Shown in pieces: positions 1 through 5,225 of a DNA stretch of 5,225 nt. Origin of the DNA: Spirochaeta sp. (lineage in GTDB: Bacteria > Spirochaetota > Spirochaetia > DSM-27196 > Alkalispirochaetaceae). The stretch spans positions 1-5,225 of the forward strand of contig JAQIBO010000070.1 in NCBI GenBank assembly GCA_027859055.1. Reading direction: 5' to 3'. The notes below the pieces were generated by a model. The model was not told where the DNA came from. It saw only the letters and a list, made by a program, of their open reading frames with translations, and searched no databases. The position numbers and the translations under genes are program-made. The first letter of the stretch is position 1. Every line of letters starts with the position of its first letter.

Positions 1-282
1 ATCGAAAACCTGTGGAATGTTGCCTTTTCGTCGGAGGAAACCGGGTATCTGAAACCGAATCCTGAACCGTTTCAGCGTCTTATCGCGGAGTTCGGCCGTC
101 CGGCAGAGCGTATTCTGTATGTTGGAAACAGCTACCACTACGATGTTGTCGGCGCCCGTTCGTGCGGTATGAAGACGGCCCATATTACTCGACGGCTGCA
201 CCGGAACAGTGTTGCGGATCTGCAGTTTCGGGAGTTTCACGAGTTGCGAGCATGGCTCTCGACTCGTCTGTCAGCGGAGTAG
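1..282 (+). CDS. HAD-family hydrolase, C-terminal part (5' end outside window)
   Basis: This is the last 93 codons of a haloacid dehalogenase-superfamily hydrolase, probably a phosphatase acting on a small phosphorylated metabolite in the cytoplasm; the substrate cannot be told. In the visible part, LKPNP (residues 17-21) carries the motif III lysine (K18), and YVGNSYHYDVVGA (residues 40-52) is motif IV followed by the usual VGA turn and a 'CGMKTAHI' strand. Motif IV normally reads GDxxxxD. Here the first acid is Asn (N43) and only D48 remains, which still leaves one acidic Mg2+ ligand. The nucleophile motif (DxDxT) and the cap domain lie upstream of the window, so activity and subclass (HAD-IA is the likeliest) are inferred. 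The gene ends in TAG, followed at once by a stem-loop and then the next gene's promoter, so it is probably transcribed separately from the coiled-coil gene. Confidence 0.85.
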   Translation: MENLWNVAFSSEETGYLKPNPEPFQRLIAEFGRPAERILYVGNSYHYDVVGARSCGMKTAHITRRLHRNSVADLQFREFHELRAWLSTRLSAE

Positions 283-284
283 AG

Positions 285-312
285 GCGCACCGACAGTACC
301 GCATCGGTGCGT
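285..312 (+). terminator. Stem-loop after the HAD gene, possible weak terminator
   Basis: CGCACCGA (286-293) and TCGGTGCG (304-311) are perfect reverse complements, giving an 8-bp GC-rich stem with a 10-nt loop, extendable by one G-T wobble pair (285/312). It starts three bases after the HAD stop codon, the usual place for a terminator. No T-tract follows the right arm (the next bases are TGATTCACAG), so it is not a canonical intrinsic terminator. It could instead protect the 3' end of the mRNA or serve as a protein-binding site, since its right arm lies only 3 nt from the -35 box of the next promoter. Confidence 0.45.
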
Positions 313-314
313 GA

Positions 315-342
315 TTCACAGTTGTGACAAAAGTGCTATACT
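315..342 (+). promoter_or_regulatory. Sigma-70-type promoter for the coiled-coil gene
   Basis: A -35 box TTCACA (315-320, 5 of 6 to TTGACA) is separated by 16 nt from a -10 box TATACT (337-342, 5 of 6 to TATAAT). The bases TG at 334-335, one base upstream of the -10 box, make an extended -10 element. Transcription would start near 349, giving a short leader of about 25 nt before the ATG at 374. This supports independent transcription of the coiled-coil gene. The call rests on consensus match only. Confidence 0.6.
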
Positions 343-360
343 GTGGTGGAACTGGAACCT

Positions 361-370
361 GGGAGAGGGA
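361..370 (+). promoter_or_regulatory. Ribosome binding site fixing the coiled-coil gene start
   Basis: The purine run GGGAGAGGGA ends three bases before ATG 374 and contains GGAG and GAGG Shine-Dalgarno cores, about 4 to 9 nt from the start codon. It favours 374 over the in-frame ATG at 209. That upstream start would overlap the HAD gene by 74 nt, precede the promoter, and add a 55-residue N-terminus rich in Cys and Trp that is unlike the rest of the protein. Confidence 0.75.
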
Positions 371-373
371 ATT

Positions 374-3300
374 ATGGGATTTACCATCGGCGATATCATC
401 GTCCTGCTGGTCGTGGTGGTCATTCTCGCCGTTTACCGCCAGATGGACCGCAACAACCGGTCTCTGGATAAAGTCAAACGATTTGTAGAACGGGTCCAAG
501 GCGAGATGGACGAGATCGTGGCGGAAAAAGTCACGATGCTCAAAGACATCGGTATAGAGGTGGATGTCCATCAGAAAGCGGCCAAAGAGGTTCTCAAACG
601 TATCTACGCAGTCGAAGAAGACCTCAACTCACGCACCGGCAGTCTCGAGGAGATCGGGACGCGCCTGACTGAATACGAGCAGGCGTTGAACCAGCTGGTG
701 GAAATGACGCGCCGGACTGAAGAGAATATCGAGCGGGTCCGTGATGAGAGCGAGTACGTTGACAAAGTCGGCAAGCGGATCAAGACCACACAGGGCAAAA
801 TTGAAGAACTGGAGCACTCTCTTCCGGGAATCGTGTCCGGGTTTGAACAACAAAACGATGAGCGCCTCGGCGAGCTTGAGGCCAGGATCTTTGCCTCAAG
901 CGAGAAACGCGTCTCCGAACTGGCAAATCGCATCGATGGAGCCGGTACGCGCGTCCAGGAGTTTCAGGAGGAAGTGGCGCGGCTCAACGGGGAAGCGGAA
1001 GAGCAGTCCCACCAGGCACGAGAAGATCTTCGCGATCTTCATCAGCAACTCGTTGCCGACGCCCGGGACGAACTTGGCGGTATTTCCCAGGCAAACCGGG
1101 AAGAATTGCATACGCAGACTCAGGATATCCGCACCTTTATCGAGGACGCCCGCCGCGAAGGGAGCGAATTTCAGGCGGAAAGCGAACGGACGATTGAAAC
1201 GTTGCAGGAGTCCCTCGCTGCCACCGTCGCCGAAGCGGAGGAGGAGTTACAGCGTCTTGCCGAACAGGGACGGTCGATGGAGACTGAGGCGCTTGCGACG
1301 CTGCGGGCGCACATCAACAATGAGAGTTCCGCCGTGCGGGACGAGCTGACCGCAGAGATAGACCGACTCCGGGCGGAAGAAACCGTCCGTCTGGAAGCGT
1401 TTGAACAGCAGCTCACCGGCGAGCTCACCGAACGGATCGACAGCACGCGCACAGCTCTTGACGGTGATATCGAACACCTTGTGCAGACAAGTCGGACGGA
1501 GCGCGAAGCGATTGAGTCCGCCTTTCAGGCGCTGCGAACCAGTGTCGGGGAAGCTTCTGCGGAATCGGAGCGTTCGGTCGAGGATCTGACCACCCGCGTC
1601 GCCGCACTGGACGAATCGATACACTCCCGCGTGGAGGACGTGCGAAGCGCGTTGGCCGCCCACGCGGAGGACACGGATCAGCGGATCGATGCGGAACGGG
1701 CGCGCTTTACTGCGGCTCTCGCCGAACTCCGGGTGAGCAACGAGAACGATCGCGCCTCCGTTGAGGAGGTCTCTCGAGAGCTGGAAAGCGCGATCGGAGA
1801 AGTCGATCGACGGCTCTCGGAGGCGTCGGGAACGACGGAGACGCGGATTGCCGAAATGGAAGAACAGCTTGGTGCTCGGGTCGATCGAACTTCCCGTGAG
1901 GTCGAAACCCGCGTTCTCGGCGATCTTGAGAAACGGTTGCAGGATTACGAAACCGAGCTGAACTACCGCTTCACAAAGATCGAAACGGTGAACGGAGATA
2001 TCGATCAGCTGGAACAGCACCTGCGTGCAACGATGGAGCGGATCAGCGAACGCGTCCGTGGCGATTTCCTCTCGTTTGGGGAGGAGCTCCGGGAACTGCG
2101 GGAACAGGATCGCGCCGAGGCCGAGACCGCGATGGAAACGTTGCGCGGTTCCATGGGAGAGCTCGAAAGCGGCCTCAACGAGCTGAAACAACGGGCGTAT
2201 GAGAACGTCAGTGAGAAACTGAAAGTCTTTGAGGATGAATTTTTTACCGATCTCCGCTCCCGCTCCGACGCGATGGAGGCGAAGATCTCGCAATGGCGGA
2301 CAGAGGTTGATGAACGCCTCGTCCACCTTCAAGAGGAACACAGCAGCGAACGGGCACAGCTGGAACAGCGCTATAACGAAGATCTCCGCGGGCGGCTGTC
2401 ACAGTTTCAGGAGACGATTACCGGCCAACTGAACAAGACTGATGAACAGATCGATTCATTTCGAAGCGGACTTCAATCGCGAATCGACGCTGCCGAGGAG
2501 CACATTACCGGATTTGAGAGCTCCATGCAGGAAGAGCTGTCGGCGCTGCGGGACCGGTCGTTCCAGACGTTCCGACAGGAATTCTCCCAGGCTGACACGC
2601 GCGTTCGTGACGAGCTGAAGGAGTTTGAAACGGAGGTTGAGCAACGGATCGTCGATATTCGGGGAAGCGTCAGCAGTGGAACGGAAGAGCTTGAGGGCAT
2701 GATCTCTGCATCCCGCAGCGATATCGCGGTGTGGCAGACGGAGGTGCTGAACCAGCTCAGATCGAGCAGCGCCGATGTGAACAACCAGCTGGCGGATACG
2801 AAGGTGCGGATCTCGGAAAACATGCAGGAACTGAAACGGGAGTTTAACGAAGAGCGGGAAGAGCTGGTTGAGGAGAGCCATGACGAGCGCGCCCGGATCA
2901 AGAACGAGCTCACCGGGTTAGGCGGGTCGGTGCAGAAACTCGAAGACCGGATTACCGATGTTTCGCAGCACGCGGTTGAGGAGTTTGAGGAACGGTATCG
3001 CGGGATTCGCAACTCGATCGACGAACATGAAAGCGCGATTGTGGAACGTCTTGACGACCGGTCAGCGGAGTTCCGCGGGCTCGTGGACGATACCCGCGGT
3101 CAGTTCCAGGCGATGCGCGACAAGCTGTTGGGCAAACTGGAAGACGAGGCGCGAACACTGGAAACGACGCTGGGCGAAATAGATAAACGGCAAAAGGCGT
3201 TTATCGAACAGACCAAGATCTTTGAGCGAGCGGACACGCTGAAAATGGCGTTGCAGGACAACATCGAAGAGCTCAAGAACGAAATTACTCGCGTGGAAGG

Positions 3301-4090
3301 GTTGCGTGGCGAGGTGCGGGAGATCGAAGGCCAGTTCACCAAGATCAGGAAAATGTCCGCCGATGCCGGAGAAAAGATGGCCCGGTTTTCCGCGGACAAA
3401 CGCCGAATTGACCTCCTCGAGGAGGACTATAAGCGCCTGATCGGACTCGCCCAGTCGGTGGAACAGAAGATCGAGCATGTCGGCAACAGTGACGAACAGC
3501 TGCAGGAGATCACCGCGCGGTTGCGCAGTCTTGACGAGTTGCAGGATGAGGTTGAGTCACGGTTTGACCGGCTTGAAAAGCGTCGCGGTCTCATAGATCA
3601 GACGGTAGACAGTCTCGAAGTGAACAACCGCGGTCTTTCCGATATCGAGACGCGGATGACCGAACTGACGCAGCAGATCGAAGCGATGCCGCAGCAGGTG
3701 CAGGCGTTGTCCGGGCAGCTCAAGAAGGTTGCCACGGCGCGGAAGGAGACGGACCACGCGGTGACGCAACTGGCCAATCTTGAGCAGACACTCGCAGACG
3801 TGGAATCGCGGATGCAGGAGTTGCAGACTGCACGGGAGTGGCTCGCCCGGACGGAAACCCGACTGGAAGAGATCCGGCGAGACGCGGGGGAGCAGGTCAA
3901 ATTGCTCGGTTCGCTCATGCGGGAAGAGACGCGGAAAAATCCCGTTGACGGCGGCGCGCCCTCGATGAACGCCCGCGAAACGGTGCAGAAGCTGGCCCAC
4001 CAGGGGTGGAACGTTGATGAGATCGCCCGGGCGACGAAGGTGAGCAAAGGTGAAGTTGAACTCATTCTGGAGCTGACCGGAAAAAAATAG
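374..4090 (+). CDS. Giant membrane-anchored coiled-coil protein (SpiroCoCo-like)
   Basis: This encodes a 1238-residue protein of unknown function. Residues 8-21 (IIVLLVVVVILAVY) form one hydrophobic membrane helix, followed by a basic stretch (R22, R26, R29, K33, K35, R36). By the positive-inside rule the N-terminus is outside and the long remainder cytoplasmic. Residues 22 to about 1185 are almost pure Glu/Arg/Gln/Leu-rich helix with only two prolines (P151, P1106) and no cysteine: a long coiled coil. Core spacing is often 3-4-4 (hendecads), for example residues 543-572 and 638-671, with a 36-37-residue super-repeat between about 565 and 836. Residues 935-990, around QTKIFERAD, look less degenerate and may be a conserved segment. 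After a Pro/Gly linker (1190-1196), residues 1198-1238 form a helix-turn-helix-like tail. Architecture and length match the spirochaetal SpiroCoCo coiled-coil family as I recall it; this is recognition, not a search. It has its own promoter. A structural, cell-envelope or motility-linked scaffold role is only a guess. Confidence 0.85.
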   Translation: MGFTIGDIIVLLVVVVILAVYRQMDRNNRSLDKVKRFVERVQGEMDEIVAEKVTMLKDIGIEVDVHQKAAKEVLKRIYAVEEDLNSRTGSLEEIGTRLTEYEQALNQLVEMTRRTEENIERVRDESEYVDKVGKRIKTTQGKIEELEHSLPGIVSGFEQQNDERLGELEARIFASSEKRVSELANRIDGAGTRVQEFQEEVARLNGEAEEQSHQAREDLRDLHQQLVADARDELGGISQANREELHTQTQDIRTFIEDARREGSEFQAESERTIETLQESLAATVAEAEEELQRLAEQGRSMETEALATLRAHINNESSAVRDELTAEIDRLRAEETVRLEAFEQQLTGELTERIDSTRTALDGDIEHLVQTSRTEREAIESAFQALRTSVGEASAESERSVEDLTTRVAALDESIHSRVEDVRSALAAHAEDTDQRIDAERARFTAALAELRVSNENDRASVEEVSRELESAIGEVDRRLSEASGTTETRIAEMEEQLGARVDRTSREVETRVLGDLEKRLQDYETELNYRFTKIETVNGDIDQLEQHLRATMERISERVRGDFLSFGEELRELREQDRAEAETAMETLRGSMGELESGLNELKQRAYENVSEKLKVFEDEFFTDLRSRSDAMEAKISQWRTEVDERLVHLQEEHSSERAQLEQRYNEDLRGRLSQFQETITGQLNKTDEQIDSFRSGLQSRIDAAEEHITGFESSMQEELSALRDRSFQTFRQEFSQADTRVRDELKEFETEVEQRIVDIRGSVSSGTEELEGMISASRSDIAVWQTEVLNQLRSSSADVNNQLADTKVRISENMQELKREFNEEREELVEESHDERARIKNELTGLGGSVQKLEDRITDVSQHAVEEFEERYRGIRNSIDEHESAIVERLDDRSAEFRGLVDDTRGQFQAMRDKLLGKLEDEARTLETTLGEIDKRQKAFIEQTKIFERADTLKMALQDNIEELKNEITRVEGLRGEVREIEGQFTKIRKMSADAGEKMARFSADKRRIDLLEEDYKRLIGLAQSVEQKIEHVGNSDEQLQEITARLRSLDELQDEVESRFDRLEKRRGLIDQTVDSLEVNNRGLSDIETRMTELTQQIEAMPQQVQALSGQLKKVATARKETDHAVTQLANLEQTLADVESRMQELQTAREWLARTETRLEEIRRDAGEQVKLLGSLMREETRKNPVDGGAPSMNARETVQKLAHQGWNVDEIARATKVSKGEVELILELTGKK
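2066..2881 (+). repeat. 36-37-residue super-repeat in the coiled coil
   Basis: Protein residues about 565-836 contain a recurring core pattern [IL]-x-x-[FW]-x-x-x-[VIM]-x-x-x-[LI]. The aromatic or equivalent position falls at F568, L604, W641, F678, F714, F751, W787 and F824, so the intervals are 36, 37, 37, 36, 37, 36 and 37, averaging 36.6. Example segments are WRTEVDERL (641), FQETITGQL (678), FESSMQEEL (714), FETEVEQRI (751) and WQTEVLNQL (787). The first two units and the last (FNEEREEL) are weaker. Two units (73 residues) equal six hendecads plus one heptad, or 20 turns at 3.65 residues per turn. The repeat is at protein level; the DNA has diverged. Further motif-like copies at 495 and 525 are not in strict register. 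Confidence 0.65.
3965..4087 (+). other. C-terminal helix-turn-helix-like domain of the coiled-coil protein
   Basis: Residues 1198-1238 (41 aa) are set off from the coil by a Pro/Gly-containing linker. The pattern ETVQKLAHQGWNVDEIARA then TKVSKGEVELILEL gives a helix, a Gly-containing turn (QGW), a short helix (VDEIARA), a turn (TKVSKG) and a final helix. This is the layout of small HTH domains of the 'eIAr...sxgeVelil' type. It resembles the C-terminal tail of the Firmicutes membrane-anchored proteins YlxL/SwrB, where a similar IA..l.igKGEVelil segment follows a membrane helix and coil. The resemblance is from memory. In a membrane-tethered protein this fold may bind a protein rather than DNA. 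Confidence 0.55.
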
Positions 4091-4165
4091 CACTGAACCG
4101 ACGGCGTCAGCCTCGTCTATCGTACCGCTTGCACGTGGAGATTTGCTCATGCAGGGCCGTTTTGG

Positions 4166-4194
4166 TTGACGCGCGCCTGCGGTCTTTGTATTTT
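4166..4194 (+). promoter_or_regulatory. Sigma-70-type promoter for grpE-dnaK
   Basis: A -35 box TTGACG (4166-4171, 5 of 6) and a -10 box TATTTT (4189-4194, 4 of 6) are separated by an optimal 17 nt. Transcription would start near 4201, giving a leader of about 30 nt before grpE. I see no full CIRCE inverted repeat (TTAGCACTC-N9-GAGTGCTAA) around it, so HrcA control at this promoter is not supported. Nor is there an obvious sigma-32-type box with the CCCCAT-like -10. Heat regulation, if present, must come by another route. Confidence 0.6.
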
Positions 4195-4218
4195 TCAAGC
4201 AATTACTGAAGACATGAT

Positions 4219-4224
4219 AGAGGA
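4219..4224 (+). promoter_or_regulatory. grpE ribosome binding site
   Basis: AGAGGA lies 5 nt before ATG 4230 and supports that start codon for grpE. Confidence 0.7.
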
Positions 4225-4229
4225 ACCAT

Positions 4230-4883
4230 ATGGCAGAAGAGGATAAAGCAGGTGCGGTTGAAGCGGAAGCGGAAACCACCGCCGCCGGTCCCCCTGACGA
4301 TGAGTCTGTGGTGGTAAACGCCACCACAACCGCAGGGGAAGAGATGGGCGACCTGAGAACCGAAAAAAGCGAGCAGACTGGACAGACGGAATCTGAGGTC
4401 ATGCGAACGTTGCAGACCCGGATTCAGGAGCTTGAGCTGGAAAACACGGAGCTGAAAAATCAGTATCTCCGGAAACAGGCCGACCTTGAGAACTATCGAA
4501 AACGGATGATTCGGGACAAGGAACAGGCGGTTCAGTTTTCCAACCAGCAGTTGCTTCTTGACATGACTTCGATCATTGATGATTTTGAACGTGCGATTCG
4601 TTCCGCTGAAGAATCTCGTGACTACGATTCGTTTCACGATGGAATTGTACTCATTGAGAATCAGCTGACGAATATGCTGGAACGAAAGTGGGGGCTGAAA
4701 CGTTTTGACTCTGACGGTGAGGTGTTTGATCCACAAAGACACGAAGCGGTGACCACCGAGCCTCGCGACGACCACGAAGAATCGATCGTGCTTGAGGATT
4801 ATCAGAAAGGGTACATGCTCAACGATCGGGTGCTTCGGTCCGCCAAGGTGAAAGTGTCGATGCCTTCCACCGATAACCAATAA
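4230..4883 (+). CDS. grpE: Nucleotide exchange factor GrpE
   Basis: GrpE (217 aa, ordinary length) is the cytoplasmic co-chaperone that opens the DnaK nucleotide-binding domain to release ADP, resetting the Hsp70 folding cycle. Residues 1-55 are an acidic, Ala/Glu/Thr-rich disordered tail, as usual in the family. Residues about 56-120 are the long dimerising helix with the hallmark LRKQADLENYRKR (80-92) followed by QLLLDMTSIIDDFERAI (107-123). Residues 153-210 form the C-terminal beta domain that contacts DnaK, with the typical FDPQRHEAV (167-174) and YQKGYMLNDRVLRSAKVKVS (191-210) segments. The closing residues MPSTDNQ are unconserved. No key segment is missing. The gene has its own promoter and binding site and lies 21 nt upstream of dnaK, so the two are almost certainly cotranscribed. 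It is preceded by the coiled-coil gene, not by hrcA as in many bacteria. Confidence 0.97.
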   Translation: MAEEDKAGAVEAEAETTAAGPPDDESVVVNATTTAGEEMGDLRTEKSEQTGQTESEVMRTLQTRIQELELENTELKNQYLRKQADLENYRKRMIRDKEQAVQFSNQQLLLDMTSIIDDFERAIRSAEESRDYDSFHDGIVLIENQLTNMLERKWGLKRFDSDGEVFDPQRHEAVTTEPRDDHEESIVLEDYQKGYMLNDRVLRSAKVKVSMPSTDNQ

Positions 4884-4890
4884 CAGAAAA

Positions 4891-4896
4891 GAGGAG
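4891..4896 (+). promoter_or_regulatory. dnaK ribosome binding site
   Basis: GAGGAG lies 8 nt before ATG 4905, within the 21-nt grpE-dnaK gap. There is no room for a separate promoter or terminator in that gap, which supports cotranscription. Confidence 0.75.
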
Positions 4897-4904
4897 TTGC
4901 AAAT

Positions 4905-5225
4905 ATGGGTAAAATTATTGGACTAGACTTGGGCACGACCAACTCGTGCGTCGCTGTGATTGAAGGGGGCGAATCGGAAGTTCTCCAGAACGCCGAAGGC
5001 CAGCGAACAACGCCGTCTATGGTCGCGTTTGTCAAGAAGGGCGACAACGTTGAGCGTCTTGTGGGACAGCCCGCGAAGAACCAGATGGTGACCAACCCGG
5101 AAAATACGATTTTCTCCATCAAGCGGTTCATGGGGCGCCGATACAGCGAAGTGAGCGACGAGATCGGGATGGTGCCCTATAAGGTCACAAAGGATTCAAA
5201 TGACGGAGTGCGAATCGAAATTTCC
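4905..5225 (+). CDS. dnaK: Chaperone DnaK (Hsp70), N-terminal part, cut by window edge
   Basis: The first 107 residues of DnaK, the ATP-driven cytoplasmic Hsp70 chaperone, lie here; the full protein is usually about 600-640 aa, so most of the ATPase domain and all of the substrate-binding domain are outside. MGKIIGLDLGTTNSCVAV (1-18) is the phosphate-1 loop of the actin/Hsp70 ATPase fold. EGQRTTPSMVAF (31-42), LVGQPAKNQMVTNPENTIFS (52-71) and IKRFMGRR (72-79) follow; K73 corresponds to the catalytic lysine (K70 in E. coli). The loop VKKGDNVER (43-51) is three residues longer than in E. coli, which accounts for the offset. After GRRYSEV the stretch to about residue 107 keeps the extra segment typical of Gram-negative-type DnaK and absent from Firmicutes proteins. 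The gene is the second of the grpE-dnaK operon. Confidence 0.97.
   Translation, partial: MGKIIGLDLGTTNSCVAVIEGGESEVLQNAEGQRTTPSMVAFVKKGDNVERLVGQPAKNQMVTNPENTIFSIKRFMGRRYSEVSDEIGMVPYKVTKDSNDGVRIEIS

Noticed and set aside
209..373. 55-codon in-frame N-terminal extension of the coiled-coil gene from ATG 209
   Set aside because: It overlaps the HAD gene, begins before the promoter at 315-342, contains Cys and Trp residues unlike the rest of the protein, and would bury the membrane helix internally; ATG 374 has a strong ribosome binding site.
741..1349. 202-codon + strand open frame in another phase of the coiled-coil gene
   Set aside because: It is Arg/Ser/Pro-rich out-of-phase translation typical of a shadow frame, inside a frame with consistent coil periodicity.
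1247..2341. 364-codon open frame on the - strand inside the coiled-coil gene
   Set aside because: It is antisense to a clear coding region. Strong GC and codon bias in Glu/Arg-rich DNA leaves few stops on the opposite strand, and the translation shows no recognisable domain.
4086..4110. TAGCACT at the end of the coiled-coil gene as a CIRCE half-site
   Set aside because: No GAGTGCTAA-like arm follows after about nine bases, and part of it lies in the stop codon region of the coding sequence.
4151..4180. GCAGG/CCTGC inverted repeat as a terminator of the coiled-coil gene
   Set aside because: There are only 5 paired bases across a 20-nt loop that contains the -35 box of the grpE promoter, so it is too weak to call.
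4214..4246. Ten-codon open frame overlapping the grpE start as a leader peptide
   Set aside because: It lacks a convincing ribosome binding site and contains the grpE ribosome binding site by chance; nothing suggests attenuation.
4203..4880. 225-codon open frame antisense to grpE
   Set aside because: It covers almost exactly the grpE gene, whose protein is unmistakable, and has no domain of its own.

Overview
The window carries four genes, all on the + strand. In order they are the 3' end of a HAD-family hydrolase (1-282), a very long membrane-anchored coiled-coil protein (374-4090, 1238 aa), grpE (4230-4883) and the first 107 codons of dnaK (4905 to the window edge). The coding DNA is moderately GC-rich. 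The best fit for the source is a free-living or marine/saline spirochaete (Spirochaetales). This is inferred from the coiled-coil protein, whose N-terminus (one membrane helix followed by a basic helix), huge coil and C-terminal helix-turn-helix-like tail match my recollection of the spirochaetal 'SpiroCoCo' coiled-coil family, and from GrpE/DnaK sequences of Gram-negative, spirochaete-like type. No database search was possible.

Region by region: 1-282 is the C-terminal part of a HAD phosphatase-like enzyme. The 91-nt gap 283-373 holds an 8-bp stem-loop just after its stop codon, then an extended -10 sigma-70-type promoter (315-342) and a strong purine-rich ribosome binding site for the coiled-coil gene. 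The coiled-coil gene fills 71% of the window. It encodes no cysteine, four prolines and four tryptophans. Its middle third shows 11-residue (hendecad) spacing of core residues, organised into a higher-order repeat of 36-37 residues. The 139-nt gap 4091-4229 holds a second sigma-70-type promoter (TTGACG, 17 nt, TATTTT) and the grpE ribosome binding site. grpE and dnaK are 21 nt apart and form the usual chaperone operon, which probably continues beyond the window.

How they work together: GrpE is the nucleotide exchange factor for the Hsp70 chaperone DnaK, so those two act as one system. The coiled-coil gene has its own promoter and is separated from grpE by another promoter, so its adjacency to the chaperone operon need not mean a shared function. 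No hrcA gene and no complete CIRCE operator lies directly upstream of grpE here. The most interesting item is the coiled-coil protein: a membrane-tethered rod, possibly well over 100 nm long if it is one continuous helix, with a regular 36.5-residue super-repeat and a small DNA-binding-like or protein-docking domain at its far, cytoplasmic end.
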